Positions 17,012 to 25,891 of a stretch of DNA of 64,000 nucleotides are shown here, piece by piece. Location: positions 187,984 through 251,983 of the forward strand of contig NZ_VLPL01000001.1 in assembly GCF_007558725.1 (NCBI RefSeq). The letters are read 5' to 3'. Every line of letters begins with the position of its first letter. Within the stretch, counting starts at the first letter, position 1. The stretch is from Fluviicola chungangensis (lineage in GTDB: Bacteria; Bacteroidota; Bacteroidia; Flavobacteriales_D; Crocinitomicaceae). The position numbers were made by a program, and so were the translations under genes. The notes beneath the pieces were generated by a model. It searched no databases, was not told the DNA's origin, and saw only the letters and a list, made by a program, of their open reading frames with translations.

Positions 17012-18559
17012 TTATACCAAGGATTGGACGCGCTTTTTCTGTACTGTCAGAAAGGCAGTCAAGGAAGCAACAAAGCACATCAACGCACAAATCACTAATA
17101 TGCACTGATACGATTCAAGAAACGATCGGTGATACAATTGCCGGATTTGGGTACGCTGGTTCGCATCGTATACATCGGTCGGTACTTTGGCATTGCCCAG
17201 GTTAACTGTTTCGGCAGTGATGTGCTTCTTTTGGGATTCATCCAATCGGGACTGTTCGAGACCCGCAATGACCGCATGGGTGAAAAGGAATAAAGCCAGG
17301 GCTCCGAATGCAGCATTGGCGAAAATACCCGCCATGCGGGAAACGGCATTATTGACTCCGGAAGAAATTCCCGCCTGGTTCTGGCTAATCGAGTTCATAA
17401 CAGCGGTTGTCAGAGGTACCACAGTCAGCAGCATCCCGATACTTACCAGGATCATCCCGGGAAAAAAGGAGGTCCAATAATCTGATGCGCCGTGTGTTTG
17501 TTTGATAAATGACATCCATAAGAATCCCAGTCCTGTTGTAAACGGACCGGCAATCAGAAAGGGTTTGGTTCCGAGCCGGTCGGAAAGCGTGCCGATATAC
17601 CGGGAGAACAATCCTAAAACAAAAGTAAACGGCAGGAATGTCAATCCCGATTCTGTTTGGGTATATCCCTGCACCTGGACGTAGTTCAGGCTCAGAAATA
17701 AAAATCCGCCGCCAAGGGCACCGTAAAGGAAAAAGGTGAGCAGATTCAATCCGGTAAAATTCGTGTTGAGGAATAATGTAAGATCGATCATGGGGTTCTT
17801 CCGTCTCTTTTCAACAAACAGGAATAAGATCAGGTTTAACATTCCAAAGATCAGGATACCGTTGACTTTCCAATCGTTGAATCCGCTTATGGGAAACTTT
17901 AAAAAACTATAGGTAATGGCAGCCAAACCGGCTACCAGTAAAAAAGCTCCCGGAAAATCTACTTTACTTTGATCTTCTTCGTTGGAGGTTTCCGGGACTT
18001 TTAGCCAAAGTGCGATGAGTGACACCACCCCGATCGGGATATTGATAAAAAAGATGTAACGCCACAGGCCGTGATCACCAAGAACGCCTCCCAATATCGG
18101 TCCGCCGATACTCACAATGGTCGTAACCGCCGACCATGTACCGATCGCTTTTCCCCGCTCCTGCTCCCGGATCAGTGAAGTAATGAGTGATAAACTTCCC
18201 GGAACCATCAAAGCGCCTCCCAAACCCTGAATCGATCGGGATACAATTAAAAAAATGATCGAGGGAGAAATGCCGCAAAGCAATGATCCGACGCTAAAAA
18301 GGACAATCCCGATCCCGAAAATTTTCTTCCGTCCGAATCGGTCTCCCAGTGATCCACCCGGTAACATCATGGCTGCCAGGACAAGTAAATAGGCATTCAA
18401 TACCCAAAAAACGTCAGCACCCGTAGCTTTCAGATCTTTTTGTAAGGATGGAAGAACCACATTGAGCGCACTGCCGTCGATGAAAACCATAGAGGTAGCC
18501 AGTATTGTTGAAAATAAAATCCACCTGCCGGTTGCGCTTTTAAAAGGTATTTCCAACAT
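17012..18559 (-). CDS. MFS transporter, DHA2 (14-TM drug:H+ antiporter) family
   Basis: 515 residues, the length and hydrophobic pattern of the 14-helix EmrB/QacA type. The family signatures are visible: SMVFIDGSALNVVLP in helix 1, GGSLGDRFGRKK between helices 2 and 3 (motif A), SRSIQGLGGALM in helix 4 and GPILGGVLGD in helix 5 (motif C of antiporters). It would export hydrophobic drugs or dyes using the proton gradient. It is the first gene in line with marR and rph on the minus strand, 97 bp upstream of marR, consistent with a resistance cluster. Confidence 0.92.
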   Translation of the reverse strand: MLEIPFKSATGRWILFSTILATSMVFIDGSALNVVLPSLQKDLKATGADVFWVLNAYLLVLAAMMLPGGSLGDRFGRKKIFGIGIVLFSVGSLLCGISPSIIFLIVSRSIQGLGGALMVPGSLSLITSLIREQERGKAIGTWSAVTTIVSIGGPILGGVLGDHGLWRYIFFINIPIGVVSLIALWLKVPETSNEEDQSKVDFPGAFLLVAGLAAITYSFLKFPISGFNDWKVNGILIFGMLNLILFLFVEKRRKNPMIDLTLFLNTNFTGLNLLTFFLYGALGGGFLFLSLNYVQVQGYTQTESGLTFLPFTFVLGLFSRYIGTLSDRLGTKPFLIAGPFTTGLGFLWMSFIKQTHGASDYWTSFFPGMILVSIGMLLTVVPLTTAVMNSISQNQAGISSGVNNAVSRMAGIFANAAFGALALFLFTHAVIAGLEQSRLDESQKKHITAETVNLGNAKVPTDVYDANQRTQIRQLYHRSFLESYQCILVICALMCFVASLTAFLTVQKKRVQSLV

Positions 18560-18614
18560 AATGATATCGTATTTAAGGTTATACGGATTTTTTTACCACC
18601 GAATCGGGTAAGTT

Positions 18615-18646
18615 AATGTACTCATTTTCCCGATGTATTGTACATT
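18615..18646. promoter_or_regulatory. Inverted repeat ahead of the DUF5655-like gene
   Basis: AATGTAC (18615-18621) and GTACATT (18640-18646) form a 7-bp inverted repeat in the 93-bp divergent gap between the MFS gene and the DUF5655-like gene. TACATTCG (18641-18648) resembles a -7 box for the plus-strand gene. No matching -33 element is clear. Confidence 0.35.
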
Positions 18647-18652
18647 CGTGTT

Positions 18653-19042
18653 ATGAGTACTTCCGAAAATTCTTCCATTGCCCGCTTTCTATCCGGGAAG
18701 TCGGAGCATACACTGAGTTTGTTCGAACACTTTGTATCCGGGTTTGAGGACCTTGGAAACATTCGTTTGGAAGCGACTAAAACAATGATTGCTGTCGATA
18801 ACGGAGAAAAACGCATAGCCTGGATCACACAGCTGGGAAAGAATTTTATTCATGTGGTGTTTCCTTTCAATGAGCCTTTTTACGACAACCTCTGTTTCCA
18901 AAAAGTAGGGCAAGTCCCCGGTAGCAACCAGTTTAATCACCATTTCCGGATGCTGCACAAAGAAGATCTGAATGAAGAGGTAAAACGGTTTATGAAAATG
19001 GCACTTGGAGGAAATGATTCACAAACCGCTTTTATGCGTTGA
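18653..19042 (+). CDS. DUF5655-like domain protein
   Basis: 129 residues from the ATG at 18653 (MSTSENSS); an upstream in-frame alternative start adds five residues and lies over the -7-like box, so it is not preferred. The pattern FLSGKSEHTLSLFEHFV, GNIRLEATKTMIAVDNGEKRIAWI fits the DUF5655 fold, a small domain of unknown function often fused to DNA-binding or transport proteins. It diverges from the MFS gene. Confidence 0.65.
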   Translation: MSTSENSSIARFLSGKSEHTLSLFEHFVSGFEDLGNIRLEATKTMIAVDNGEKRIAWITQLGKNFIHVVFPFNEPFYDNLCFQKVGQVPGSNQFNHHFRMLHKEDLNEEVKRFMKMALGGNDSQTAFMR

Positions 19043-19084
19043 TGTTAAAAGAGTGTACAAATCAGTAGACTGAGGAACAAAAAA

Positions 19085-19105
19085 AACGGCTTTCGCCGTT
19101 CTTTA
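19085..19105. terminator. Intrinsic terminator between convergent genes
   Basis: AACGGC-TTTC-GCCGTT (19085-19100) with A-run before and T-rich sequence after; it can serve both the DUF5655-like gene and the minus-strand gene at 19155. Confidence 0.7.
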
Positions 19106-19154
19106 TCCTTCATCTTTTCAGTGGTTTGTCCCGATAGTTATCGGGAATAGTTGA

Positions 19155-19481
19155 CTATTTCTGTACCTGAAATTTATAGGTGTATGTGAAGGTGTTTCCG
19201 ACCAGGTTTTGGGGCACACTGATCTTGATTTGCTGCACTTGTTTTTCGACTGCTGCTTTCATTTCTTCGGAATCCGAAGCGATTTCTATGATTTCGATTT
19301 GATTTTCTGCTACTACATACACCTTCACACGTACCGTTGTCTCAATTCCTTTCTCTCGTAAAGATTCAGGATAAGAAATTTTGCGGTGCATGATGCGGTC
19401 TAGTAAGTTTTCTCCGTTTCCGGCCAAAACAACAGGGCCTGTGGTGATGAATAGTGCGATAAATAGGATAACTGCTTTCAT
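19155..19481 (-). CDS. Secreted TonB C-terminal-like protein
   Basis: 108 residues from the ATG at 19481 (MKAVILFIALFITTG). The longer frame to 19520 would add a hydrophilic stretch before the signal peptide and is rejected. After signal cleavage (near LAGNG) the sequence KISYPESLREKGIETTVRVKVYVV and the final YTYKFQVQ resemble the beta-alpha-beta TonB C-terminal fold found in many small exported Bacteroidetes proteins. No own membrane anchor apart from the signal; role unknown. Confidence 0.6.
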   Translation of the reverse strand: MKAVILFIALFITTGPVVLAGNGENLLDRIMHRKISYPESLREKGIETTVRVKVYVVAENQIEIIEIASDSEEMKAAVEKQVQQIKISVPQNLVGNTFTYTYKFQVQK

Positions 19482-19601
19482 AGCTAAAAATTTGATTGGT
19501 TTGTCGTAAGACCAATTCATTGCTGATATGTTACAGCACCCTCGAATTTTTAGTTGTTAAAGAATGTGAAAGTCTTTATTTGACAGATAGACTAAACGAA
19601 T

Positions 19602-20231
19602 TTATTTCAAAAATCCTTGTTTCTTCAATGCATCCTGCCGTTCCTTGATATTCTCCGGAATTTCGCCTGAAAGTAACCAATCCAACTCCAACCCGTGCTG
19701 ATTGGCAGTTCTGTTCAGCAAATCGTTTTGGGACATCAATTTTCCCAGCTTCTCCAGGTCTTCCCTGAAATCAACCAGGTAATCCTCGTGCATTGCCCGG
19801 ATCAGCACCAGGAGTTTAAAGGCTCTCGCAACGACATAAATAGCGAATTTCTGGACTTTTCCCCTTTGAAAAAAAGAAGACTGCGGCTTTACCGCTTCCA
19901 AAATGTTGTTGAGCATCAGTAAGTTCAGGCTGATCTCACCGAATTTATCTTTGGTAATCTTCACTTGTTCCGTAATATCACCGCTCAAAGAACGCATCTG
20001 GAGCAACAAATGCTGAATGGATTTACTGCGTTTCGCACTGTTTAAAGCGCGTTCGCTCACCATCTCCTCCAGTTCGGCGCGACGTTCTTCCACTGTTTGT
20101 GTACTCACTAATTCGAAATACAACTGGTTTGCAAGCGGAACATCGCGCTTCAGTAAGCGCAAAAGCAGCCGGTCTTTTTCCTTGATCGGCAGATGGAGGA
20201 TTGCTTCCTTGAATTCTTTTTCAAACACCAT
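19602..20231 (-). CDS. Helical protein of unknown function
   Basis: 209 residues from the ATG at 20231 (MVFEKEFKEAILHLPIKEKD); the open frame extends further, but this start best fits the amphipathic opening. Almost entirely helical and charged, with no signal peptide and no membrane helix. KEKDRLLLRLLKRDVPLANQLYFEL and DWLLSGEIPENIKERQ are recurrent patterns in uncharacterised Flavobacteriales proteins (from memory). No function can be given. Confidence 0.7.
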   Translation of the reverse strand: MVFEKEFKEAILHLPIKEKDRLLLRLLKRDVPLANQLYFELVSTQTVEERRAELEEMVSERALNSAKRSKSIQHLLLQMRSLSGDITEQVKITKDKFGEISLNLLMLNNILEAVKPQSSFFQRGKVQKFAIYVVARAFKLLVLIRAMHEDYLVDFREDLEKLGKLMSQNDLLNRTANQHGLELDWLLSGEIPENIKERQDALKKQGFLK

Positions 20232-20485
20232 AATGATCAGTGAAATTAACTTAAAATGAATCAAAAAACGTTATCGAACTTTGAGATTTTGGGTAACCTG
20301 GTCTTTTTAAGGTTCAAACTTCGTAAGGAATGCTATCGGAATCCAACAGTTTTCACTTGTTTTGTTTCTGTTTCATGCGGCTGAATAACCGGGAAACTGC
20401 GTATAATTCGCAATTACCTATACTTTCCATAATACGATCCAAATCTTTAAAAAGGCGGTTTAAGCAATCAGATCGTCTTTTCCAA

Positions 20486-20959
20486 CTAAAAATCCAAAAT
20501 ATCCGAATCCCGCCGCTGATCTTTCGGCGCTTCGGTAATCGCTTTTGTGAAGGATTGGGCGATCAGGATGACTTGTGAAACAAGCATCAGGTAAAAACCG
20601 GAAAGCATCTCATCCGGGAGCGGACCGCTCTGCTCTTCTGAAGTACTGTAAATAAGTGCAACTAGTGAAACTGCGAAAACAAACGTGGTCAGGATTGCTG
20701 TGGGAAGCGATTTGGGGAAAAAGAACCGGGAAACTACCAAAATCAGTGCAATTGCCAGGTTGGTCAGTGCAAAAAAAGATCCGAAACCATTGAAAATCCA
20801 CATACGCAAACCGAATTCTGGCGAATCATACACTTCCACAACAGAGAAACCGCCCGAAAGCATGAGCTCCTTTCTCGGCCCTTCAAAAAACGGCAGGAAC
20901 ATGGAAACGAGAATCACGCCGAAGCAAATAAGAGTCAATATCCTGGAGCGGTCTTTCAT
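20486..20959 (-). CDS. Four-helix membrane protein of unknown function
   Basis: 157 residues from the ATG at 20959 (MKDRSRILTLICFG); a TTG start two codons upstream is possible. Four hydrophobic segments: about 8-25, 55-75, 85-110 and 120-140. An extracytoplasmic loop lies between helices 1 and 2 (GPRKELMLSGGFS) and the cytoplasmic tail is charged (PKDQRRDSD). No known domain. The 250-bp region upstream towards 21238 holds no gene. Confidence 0.65.
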   Translation of the reverse strand: MKDRSRILTLICFGVILVSMFLPFFEGPRKELMLSGGFSVVEVYDSPEFGLRMWIFNGFGSFFALTNLAIALILVVSRFFFPKSLPTAILTTFVFAVSLVALIYSTSEEQSGPLPDEMLSGFYLMLVSQVILIAQSFTKAITEAPKDQRRDSDILDF

Positions 20960-21238
20960 GATCAATACAAGCCCGTTGATTTAACAAAACCGATCAACCG
21001 TTCATTGTCGTTGAAAAATACCGGGTCCGGAAAAAGTAGTAAGATTTGAATGTTTGAACACATCATGCGGTTCGTTTGGTTCTGCGAATGTAAGATTTTA
21101 AGCCGATATGGGGTAACCCGCAATCAATCAGGAGACAACAGGATTTACTCAATTCGAAGGGTGAATTCTTCATTCAAAGGACAAAATAGGCTCATTTTGA
21201 GAACTTTTTGTTTAATTTGCACAAAAAATTTCTACAAC

Positions 21239-21610
21239 ATGAAAAAACTAATTATCCTGTCTGCGTGTATGATTTCTGTATTTGCGTGTACGAAAGAGAA
21301 ATATGCAGTCAATCACTCATTTTGGTATAAAACTGCTACTGCAGATGATTTAACGGCATACGGTATAACCGAATTGACATTGTATGTCGACGGGAATGAA
21401 ATTTCCACCAATGATGCCTACAAGCATTATACTTCGGATCCCGGGTGTGGCACAGGTAATTTCGTTTATACGGATAACATGTTTAAAAGAGAAAATAAGA
21501 CGCATTCATACAAGTTGCTGGATGAGGGAGATAGTTTGATTTTTGAAGGAACTTTCCAGATGAAACAAAAAACCGGTTGCGAATCCACTGAGTTGGTCTT
21601 CGGCTTCTGA
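21239..21610 (+). CDS. Small lipoprotein
   Basis: 123 residues from the ATG at 21239 (MKKLIILSACMISVFACTKEK), with a lipobox ending FAC at Cys17. The frame is open from 21050, but those 63 extra residues hide the signal peptide and are rejected. The mature part looks like a small beta-rich domain (ELTLYVDGNEIS, HSYKLLDEGDSLIFEG, GCESTELVFG). The stop at 21608-21610 is only 2 bp from the TTG proposed as start of the next gene. Confidence 0.75.
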   Translation: MKKLIILSACMISVFACTKEKYAVNHSFWYKTATADDLTAYGITELTLYVDGNEISTNDAYKHYTSDPGCGTGNFVYTDNMFKRENKTHSYKLLDEGDSLIFEGTFQMKQKTGCESTELVFGF

Positions 21611-21612
21611 TT

Positions 21613-22311
21613 TTGCCTCCCGGACTGTTAATATCTCTTGTTTTTGTTCCCGATCACGGTCCGGTGTACCGTGAAACGACCGATTTAAACCTGTTCATTG
21701 TTGAACCCTGGAATGCCTGGTCTTCACTAACTTTTTTGATACCGGTCCTGATCTTTTTGTGGCAGCTTCGCGGAAAACACAGCAGCTACGCATTTATTGT
21801 GTGGTTCTGTTGCCCCTTACTTGTCATCGGCGGATTGGGAAGTACTTTTTTTCATGCTTTTCGCACTTCTACCCTGCTTCTGTTAATGGATGCAATTCCC
21901 ATCATCATCCTGGTCATTGGGATCAGTATCTGGATGTGGTTGAAAGTATTGCCTAAAAAGGTCCAATTGCTTTGGGTTCTGGTAATTTTCTTCGGACTAA
22001 CCTTTTTATCCGCTTTCTTCCTGGACGGACAAAACCAGATTTCTGCAGGCTATTTCATCCGCGGATGGATGCTCTTACTTCCCTGCTACTTGTTTTTGCG
22101 TCAAACCAGGTTCCAAAATTCCAGGCGTTTATTTACAGCCATCGCCTTCTTTTCCCTTGCCCTGCTCTTCCGTTTTTTGGATGAAAAGATTGAAATCAGT
22201 TTCATGCCCTGGGGAACTCATTGGTTATGGCACATTTCCACCGCTTTTGGTGCTTATTTCTTAGGGGAATACCTGATTAAAAACGCCTATACTGGCGAAA
22301 ATAAGCGGTAA
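21613..22311 (+). CDS. Ceramidase-like (CREST superfamily) seven-helix membrane protein
   Basis: 232 residues with about seven membrane helices. Conserved polar motifs of the alkaline ceramidase/CREST superfamily are visible: GSTFFHAF (near 76-83), LMDAIPII (near 92-99), and LDEKIEISF plus THWLWHIST close to the C-terminus, giving the Ser, Asp and His residues that bind zinc in the family. It would hydrolyse an amide lipid in the membrane. No ATG exists between the last in-frame stop (21589) and the coding start; the likely start is TTG at 21613, two bases after the upstream lipoprotein stop, pointing to translational coupling. Confidence 0.75.
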   Translation: MPPGLLISLVFVPDHGPVYRETTDLNLFIVEPWNAWSSLTFLIPVLIFLWQLRGKHSSYAFIVWFCCPLLVIGGLGSTFFHAFRTSTLLLLMDAIPIIILVIGISIWMWLKVLPKKVQLLWVLVIFFGLTFLSAFFLDGQNQISAGYFIRGWMLLLPCYLFLRQTRFQNSRRLFTAIAFFSLALLFRFLDEKIEISFMPWGTHWLWHISTAFGAYFLGEYLIKNAYTGENKR

Positions 22312-22416
22312 TTTATGCGTTCGCTGACCGGTGTAATTAGAATGCGCATACCTGTGAATTTTTACCAGGGCAATGACAACTCAAAAACGACTCAAAATAG
22401 CTCCTGGATACCTTAA

Positions 22417-22471
22417 GTATAGATATAGCATAGGTAGAGTATGGATAGAGCATAGGTAGAGTATGGATAGA
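22417..22471 (+). repeat. 11-bp tandem repeat array (five units)
   Basis: Five 11-bp units follow each other: GTATAGATATA, GCATAGGTAGA, GTATGGATAGA, GCATAGGTAGA, GTATGGATAGA. Units 2-3 and 4-5 form a perfect 22-bp direct duplication. The array lies in the 454-bp gap 22312-22765, which holds no gene that I can support. Confidence 0.75.
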
Positions 22472-22765
22472 GTACGAAAATGTTATGGATTTAACACACG
22501 GTTTTACTGGATTTCAGCAATAATTTCCCCCAATTACAACAGCTTGAGGTTAGGATATCGGGACAGTTGGACTTCAATTTTTTTTCTCACAATTGTAACG
22601 TTTTGAATCCCGTTTGGGGGCTGTATCGCGAAATTGCAGCTTTCCAATCCATTTACAAGTCATTTCGCACAAAATAGTTTATAAACGCACGTCGCCCCAG
22701 TCCCGGTAGCAAACAAAAACCAAGTCAACGCAGTCGAAGCCGGCATAATTCGTAATTTTAAGCCC

Positions 22766-23314
22766 ATGAAATTCTCACCACGAAAAGTTCGCCTGAAAGA
22801 CGAACGTGAAGTCCTGCTCCGCCACGTAGCCGTTTCCGATGCTCCGCGCATAATTGAGTTCGTACAGGGATTCGTCTACGAAGAAGAATTCGTACCCTTG
22901 AGTGAAGGAGAATTTAATCCGTCAATAGACGAAGAAGAACACATCCTGTCCAATTACATCGAACGCTCCAATTCCCTGTTTTTGGTTGCCGAATACGAAG
23001 GAAAACTGGTCGCAAATATCAACGTAGATGGAAATCAGCGCAAAATCCTGCGCCATACAGCCGTTTTCGGTATGGGTATGCACAAAGACTGGCAGGGATG
23101 CGGCTTGGGAACAGCCATTTTGCAGGCTGCAATTGATTGGGGACGTGCGAACCCCGAATTGGAACTCCTGTTTTTACAAGTGTATGCTGAAAACCTGGCA
23201 GGCTTAACATTATACCGGAAAATGGGGTTTGCGGAACACGGAAGAATTCCCGGCTTCTTCAAACAAAACGGTCGCTACCACGATGAGATTTCCATGCATC
23301 TGCGCCTGAAGTAA
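22766..23314 (+). CDS. GNAT-family N-acetyltransferase
   Basis: 182 residues. The GNAT fold is clear: VRLKDEREVLLRHVAVSDAPRIIEF at the N-terminus, then motif A GMGMHKDWQGCGLGTAILQA (acetyl-CoA pyrophosphate loop QGCGLG, near 113) and motif B LFLQVYAENLAGLTLYRKMGF. The acceptor is unknown; the closing pattern (GRIPGFFKQNGRYHDEISM) is common in RimI/RimJ-like and small-molecule acetyltransferases. Start ATG 22766, preceded by a TAATTTTA box. Confidence 0.88.
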   Translation: MKFSPRKVRLKDEREVLLRHVAVSDAPRIIEFVQGFVYEEEFVPLSEGEFNPSIDEEEHILSNYIERSNSLFLVAEYEGKLVANINVDGNQRKILRHTAVFGMGMHKDWQGCGLGTAILQAAIDWGRANPELELLFLQVYAENLAGLTLYRKMGFAEHGRIPGFFKQNGRYHDEISMHLRLK

Positions 23315-23425
23315 ACAAATTGATACGTCCTTTTTAAGTACTTTTAACGCTATCCGGCTCACTTTTACTCTTTTAAGATTCGCTTCCCCGAATAATCTTC
23401 TTAATATTGTCTGAAAGGTCATTTT

Positions 23426-24589
23426 ATGGAAAACGTACACGTGAATTACCAGAAACGCATCTTCACTATTCTGCTGCTGGTAGTGATTGCTGCAATTATT
23501 TATCTGGGAAATGACATTTTGTTTCCCATCATCCTTGCTTTTATTTTCGGAGTTCTGATCCGGCCTATCGATGCATTTTTTCAGCACAAATGGCACTTTC
23601 CGAAGCTTTTATCGGTCATTATTACCGTTGCGATTGCCATCATCATTTTTGCAGCGATCCTGTTGCTTCTCGGGTTCCAATTGAAAGATTTTTTCAGCGA
23701 TCTCCCTACCCTGGAAAAAAACATGATGAAAGTGATTCACGATCTGGGAGATTGGATCAATAAAACGTTTGGAGTGACAAATTTCCAGCAGGAAAAAATC
23801 GTTAAGGAAAATTTCATGAAAGGTGGGAAATTCCTGTCCATGAAAAATTTTGGGTCTTTTACCGGCGCCCTGGTGAATTTTATTTTGGTCCCTTTGTATT
23901 TGTTTCTCTTCCTGTTCTACCGCGAATTATTACTTGGGTTCTTAAATAAACTTGTTCCGCCGAAAAGCTCTGAACGCATGCAGATCATCGTAAATGACAT
24001 CAAAGTGATCATCCGCATGTATATTTTAGGTTTATTGCTGGAGATTGCCATTGTTGCTACTCTGACGACACTCGGCTTGTGGTTGATTGGTGTCAAATAC
24101 GCTCTTTTTCTGGGCTTGCTGGTTTCCCTGCTGAACCTGATTCCTTACGTGGGAATCCTCGTTGCGAACTTTTTAAGTTGCCTGATCTCGCTTTCCAATA
24201 ATCCGAGCCTGGAACAATCTGTTTTGGGAGTAATTGCTGTTATCGGCGCGGTTCAGCTCATTGATAACAATATCCTCTTACCGCGGGTTGTCGGTTCCAA
24301 AGTGCGGATCAATGCCCTGGCTTCGATCATTTGCGTTATTGTAGGAGGTTCACTTGCCGGCGTTCCCGGGATGTTCCTGGCAATTCCGATTACCGCGATC
24401 ATTAAAGTCGTTTTTGATGCTGTTCCGAACCTTGAGCCATACGGTTATTTATTGGGCGATGAAATGCCGAAAGCCTTGTTCTGGACGAAGAAGAAAGAAG
24501 TTGCCAAGCAGATTGTAAAAGAACAAATCAGGAATCCTCATCCCGATAAACCGAAAGCGAAACCAAAACCAAAACCTAAGACGGAATAA
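23426..24589 (+). CDS. AI-2E family transporter (PF01594)
   Basis: 387 residues with about eight membrane helices in the order of the family: two N-terminal helices (IFTILLLVVIAAIIYLG, LFPIILAFIFGVLIRPID), a soluble segment (about 100-150), then the conserved core FRFYREL-like FLFYRELLLGFL, LVSLLNLIPYVGILVA and GGSLAGVPGMFLAIPITAI. Members include TqsA (quorum signal AI-2 export) and Na+(Li+)/H+ antiporter-like proteins; the substrate here is unknown. The tail is a Lys/Pro repeat (KAKPKPKPKT). Confidence 0.88.
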   Translation: MENVHVNYQKRIFTILLLVVIAAIIYLGNDILFPIILAFIFGVLIRPIDAFFQHKWHFPKLLSVIITVAIAIIIFAAILLLLGFQLKDFFSDLPTLEKNMMKVIHDLGDWINKTFGVTNFQQEKIVKENFMKGGKFLSMKNFGSFTGALVNFILVPLYLFLFLFYRELLLGFLNKLVPPKSSERMQIIVNDIKVIIRMYILGLLLEIAIVATLTTLGLWLIGVKYALFLGLLVSLLNLIPYVGILVANFLSCLISLSNNPSLEQSVLGVIAVIGAVQLIDNNILLPRVVGSKVRINALASIICVIVGGSLAGVPGMFLAIPITAIIKVVFDAVPNLEPYGYLLGDEMPKALFWTKKKEVAKQIVKEQIRNPHPDKPKAKPKPKPKTE

Positions 24590-24674
24590 GGCTCTGGACC
24601 CTGAACCAAAAGCTTGTATTACAAGTTCGTTATTTTTTTGTTTTTTTGCAGGAAACATGATGATAGCGTGATCT

Positions 24675-25838
24675 ATGAATACTAGCCCAAAATATAAAAC
24701 GGTAATTCTGCTCTTGTCATTGGCGATTTTCCAAAGTTGCAGCTATGGCAGTCCAGGCAACAAAAACAGAGAGTTTATTCACGAATCGGAACAGGAATAC
24801 GACAGCCTCCGTCCTTTGGCATCCTACCAATATGTGTATTCTTTTCAGGAAGGATATGCTATCGTGGTGGCAAATAAAAAATATGGTTTCATTGATAAAA
24901 AAGGAAAAAATATCATACCGTGCCGATACGACTATGCACAAGATTTTACTAATGGGTTTGCAGTTGTAAGACAGGATGAACAATACGGATTTATTGATGT
25001 TACAGGTAAGGAAATTACCCCGTTAAAATACGATTTTGCAATCGATTTTGAAAATGGTCGGGCAAAGGTGAAGTTGGATAATAAATGGGGTTTTATTGAT
25101 GAAAAAGGAACCGAAATCATCCCGGTCATATACGATGATGCCAATGATTTTTCAGAGGAAATAACGACGGTGAAAGAAAACGGCCAATGGTTCTTTATGG
25201 ATAAAATGAATAACAGAAAGCCGGTACCTCATAACACCAAAGGGATCTCTTCATTTAATGAAGGCCTGGCATCCATTGAGATCGGAGGAAAAAGAGGCTG
25301 TATGGATAAGCAGGGAAATATTGTCATTCAACCAAAATATGATCTCATATTTTATTTCAGAGATGGATTGGCGTTGGTTGAATTGGACGGAAAACATGGA
25401 TTCATAAACAAAAAGGGACAGGAAGTTGTTCCGTTAGTGTATGGTGGCTTTCCGAGTTTTAGAGAAGGATTGTCTGCTGTAAGTATCAATGGATATTATG
25501 GTTTTATTGATAAAACCGGGAAGATGATTGTTCAACCGAAATATAAGGATGTCTATGAATTTTATGATGGCCTGGCACGGGTCTGGATCGATAAAAAAAT
25601 AGGTTGTATCAATCCGAAAGGTGAACTGGTAATTCCAGCGGTTTATGATGAAATACAGGTTGGTGAAGGAATCCTTGGAGTAATTAGTGACGGGAATGGG
25701 CAATTTTTAGATTTAAAAGGAAAAGAATTGTTTCCTGAAGTGTATGAGAACTTATATGGTTTTAGTGACGGAGCAGCTTTGGTGCTGAAAAACGGGAATT
25801 GGTTTTTCATCGATAAGCAGGGACATCGATTGTTTTAA
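24675..25838 (+). CDS. WG-repeat lipoprotein
   Basis: 387 residues. Lipoprotein signal with Cys near 22 (IFQSCSYG). The rest is built from about ten WG-like repeats of some 30 residues with the core pattern YGFIDKKGKNIIPCRYD; recognisable copies are QYGFIDVTGKEITPLKYD, KWGFIDEKGTEIIPVIYD, KHGFINKKGQEVVPLVY and YYGFIDKTGKMIVQPKY. Such KWG/WG proteins form beta-propeller-like surfaces and are common on Bacteroidetes envelopes; binding partner unknown. Monocistronic. Confidence 0.88.
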   Translation: MNTSPKYKTVILLLSLAIFQSCSYGSPGNKNREFIHESEQEYDSLRPLASYQYVYSFQEGYAIVVANKKYGFIDKKGKNIIPCRYDYAQDFTNGFAVVRQDEQYGFIDVTGKEITPLKYDFAIDFENGRAKVKLDNKWGFIDEKGTEIIPVIYDDANDFSEEITTVKENGQWFFMDKMNNRKPVPHNTKGISSFNEGLASIEIGGKRGCMDKQGNIVIQPKYDLIFYFRDGLALVELDGKHGFINKKGQEVVPLVYGGFPSFREGLSAVSINGYYGFIDKTGKMIVQPKYKDVYEFYDGLARVWIDKKIGCINPKGELVIPAVYDEIQVGEGILGVISDGNGQFLDLKGKELFPEVYENLYGFSDGAALVLKNGNWFFIDKQGHRLF

Positions 25839-25891
25839 AAACTTGAACGGGTGGAAAAGAACCGTGGTTTTGTAACGGAGAAATTCAAAGA

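Noticed and set aside
20330-20578. 82-codon plus-strand frame
   Set aside because: Overlaps the end of the four-helix membrane protein gene on the other strand and has no domain or good leader.
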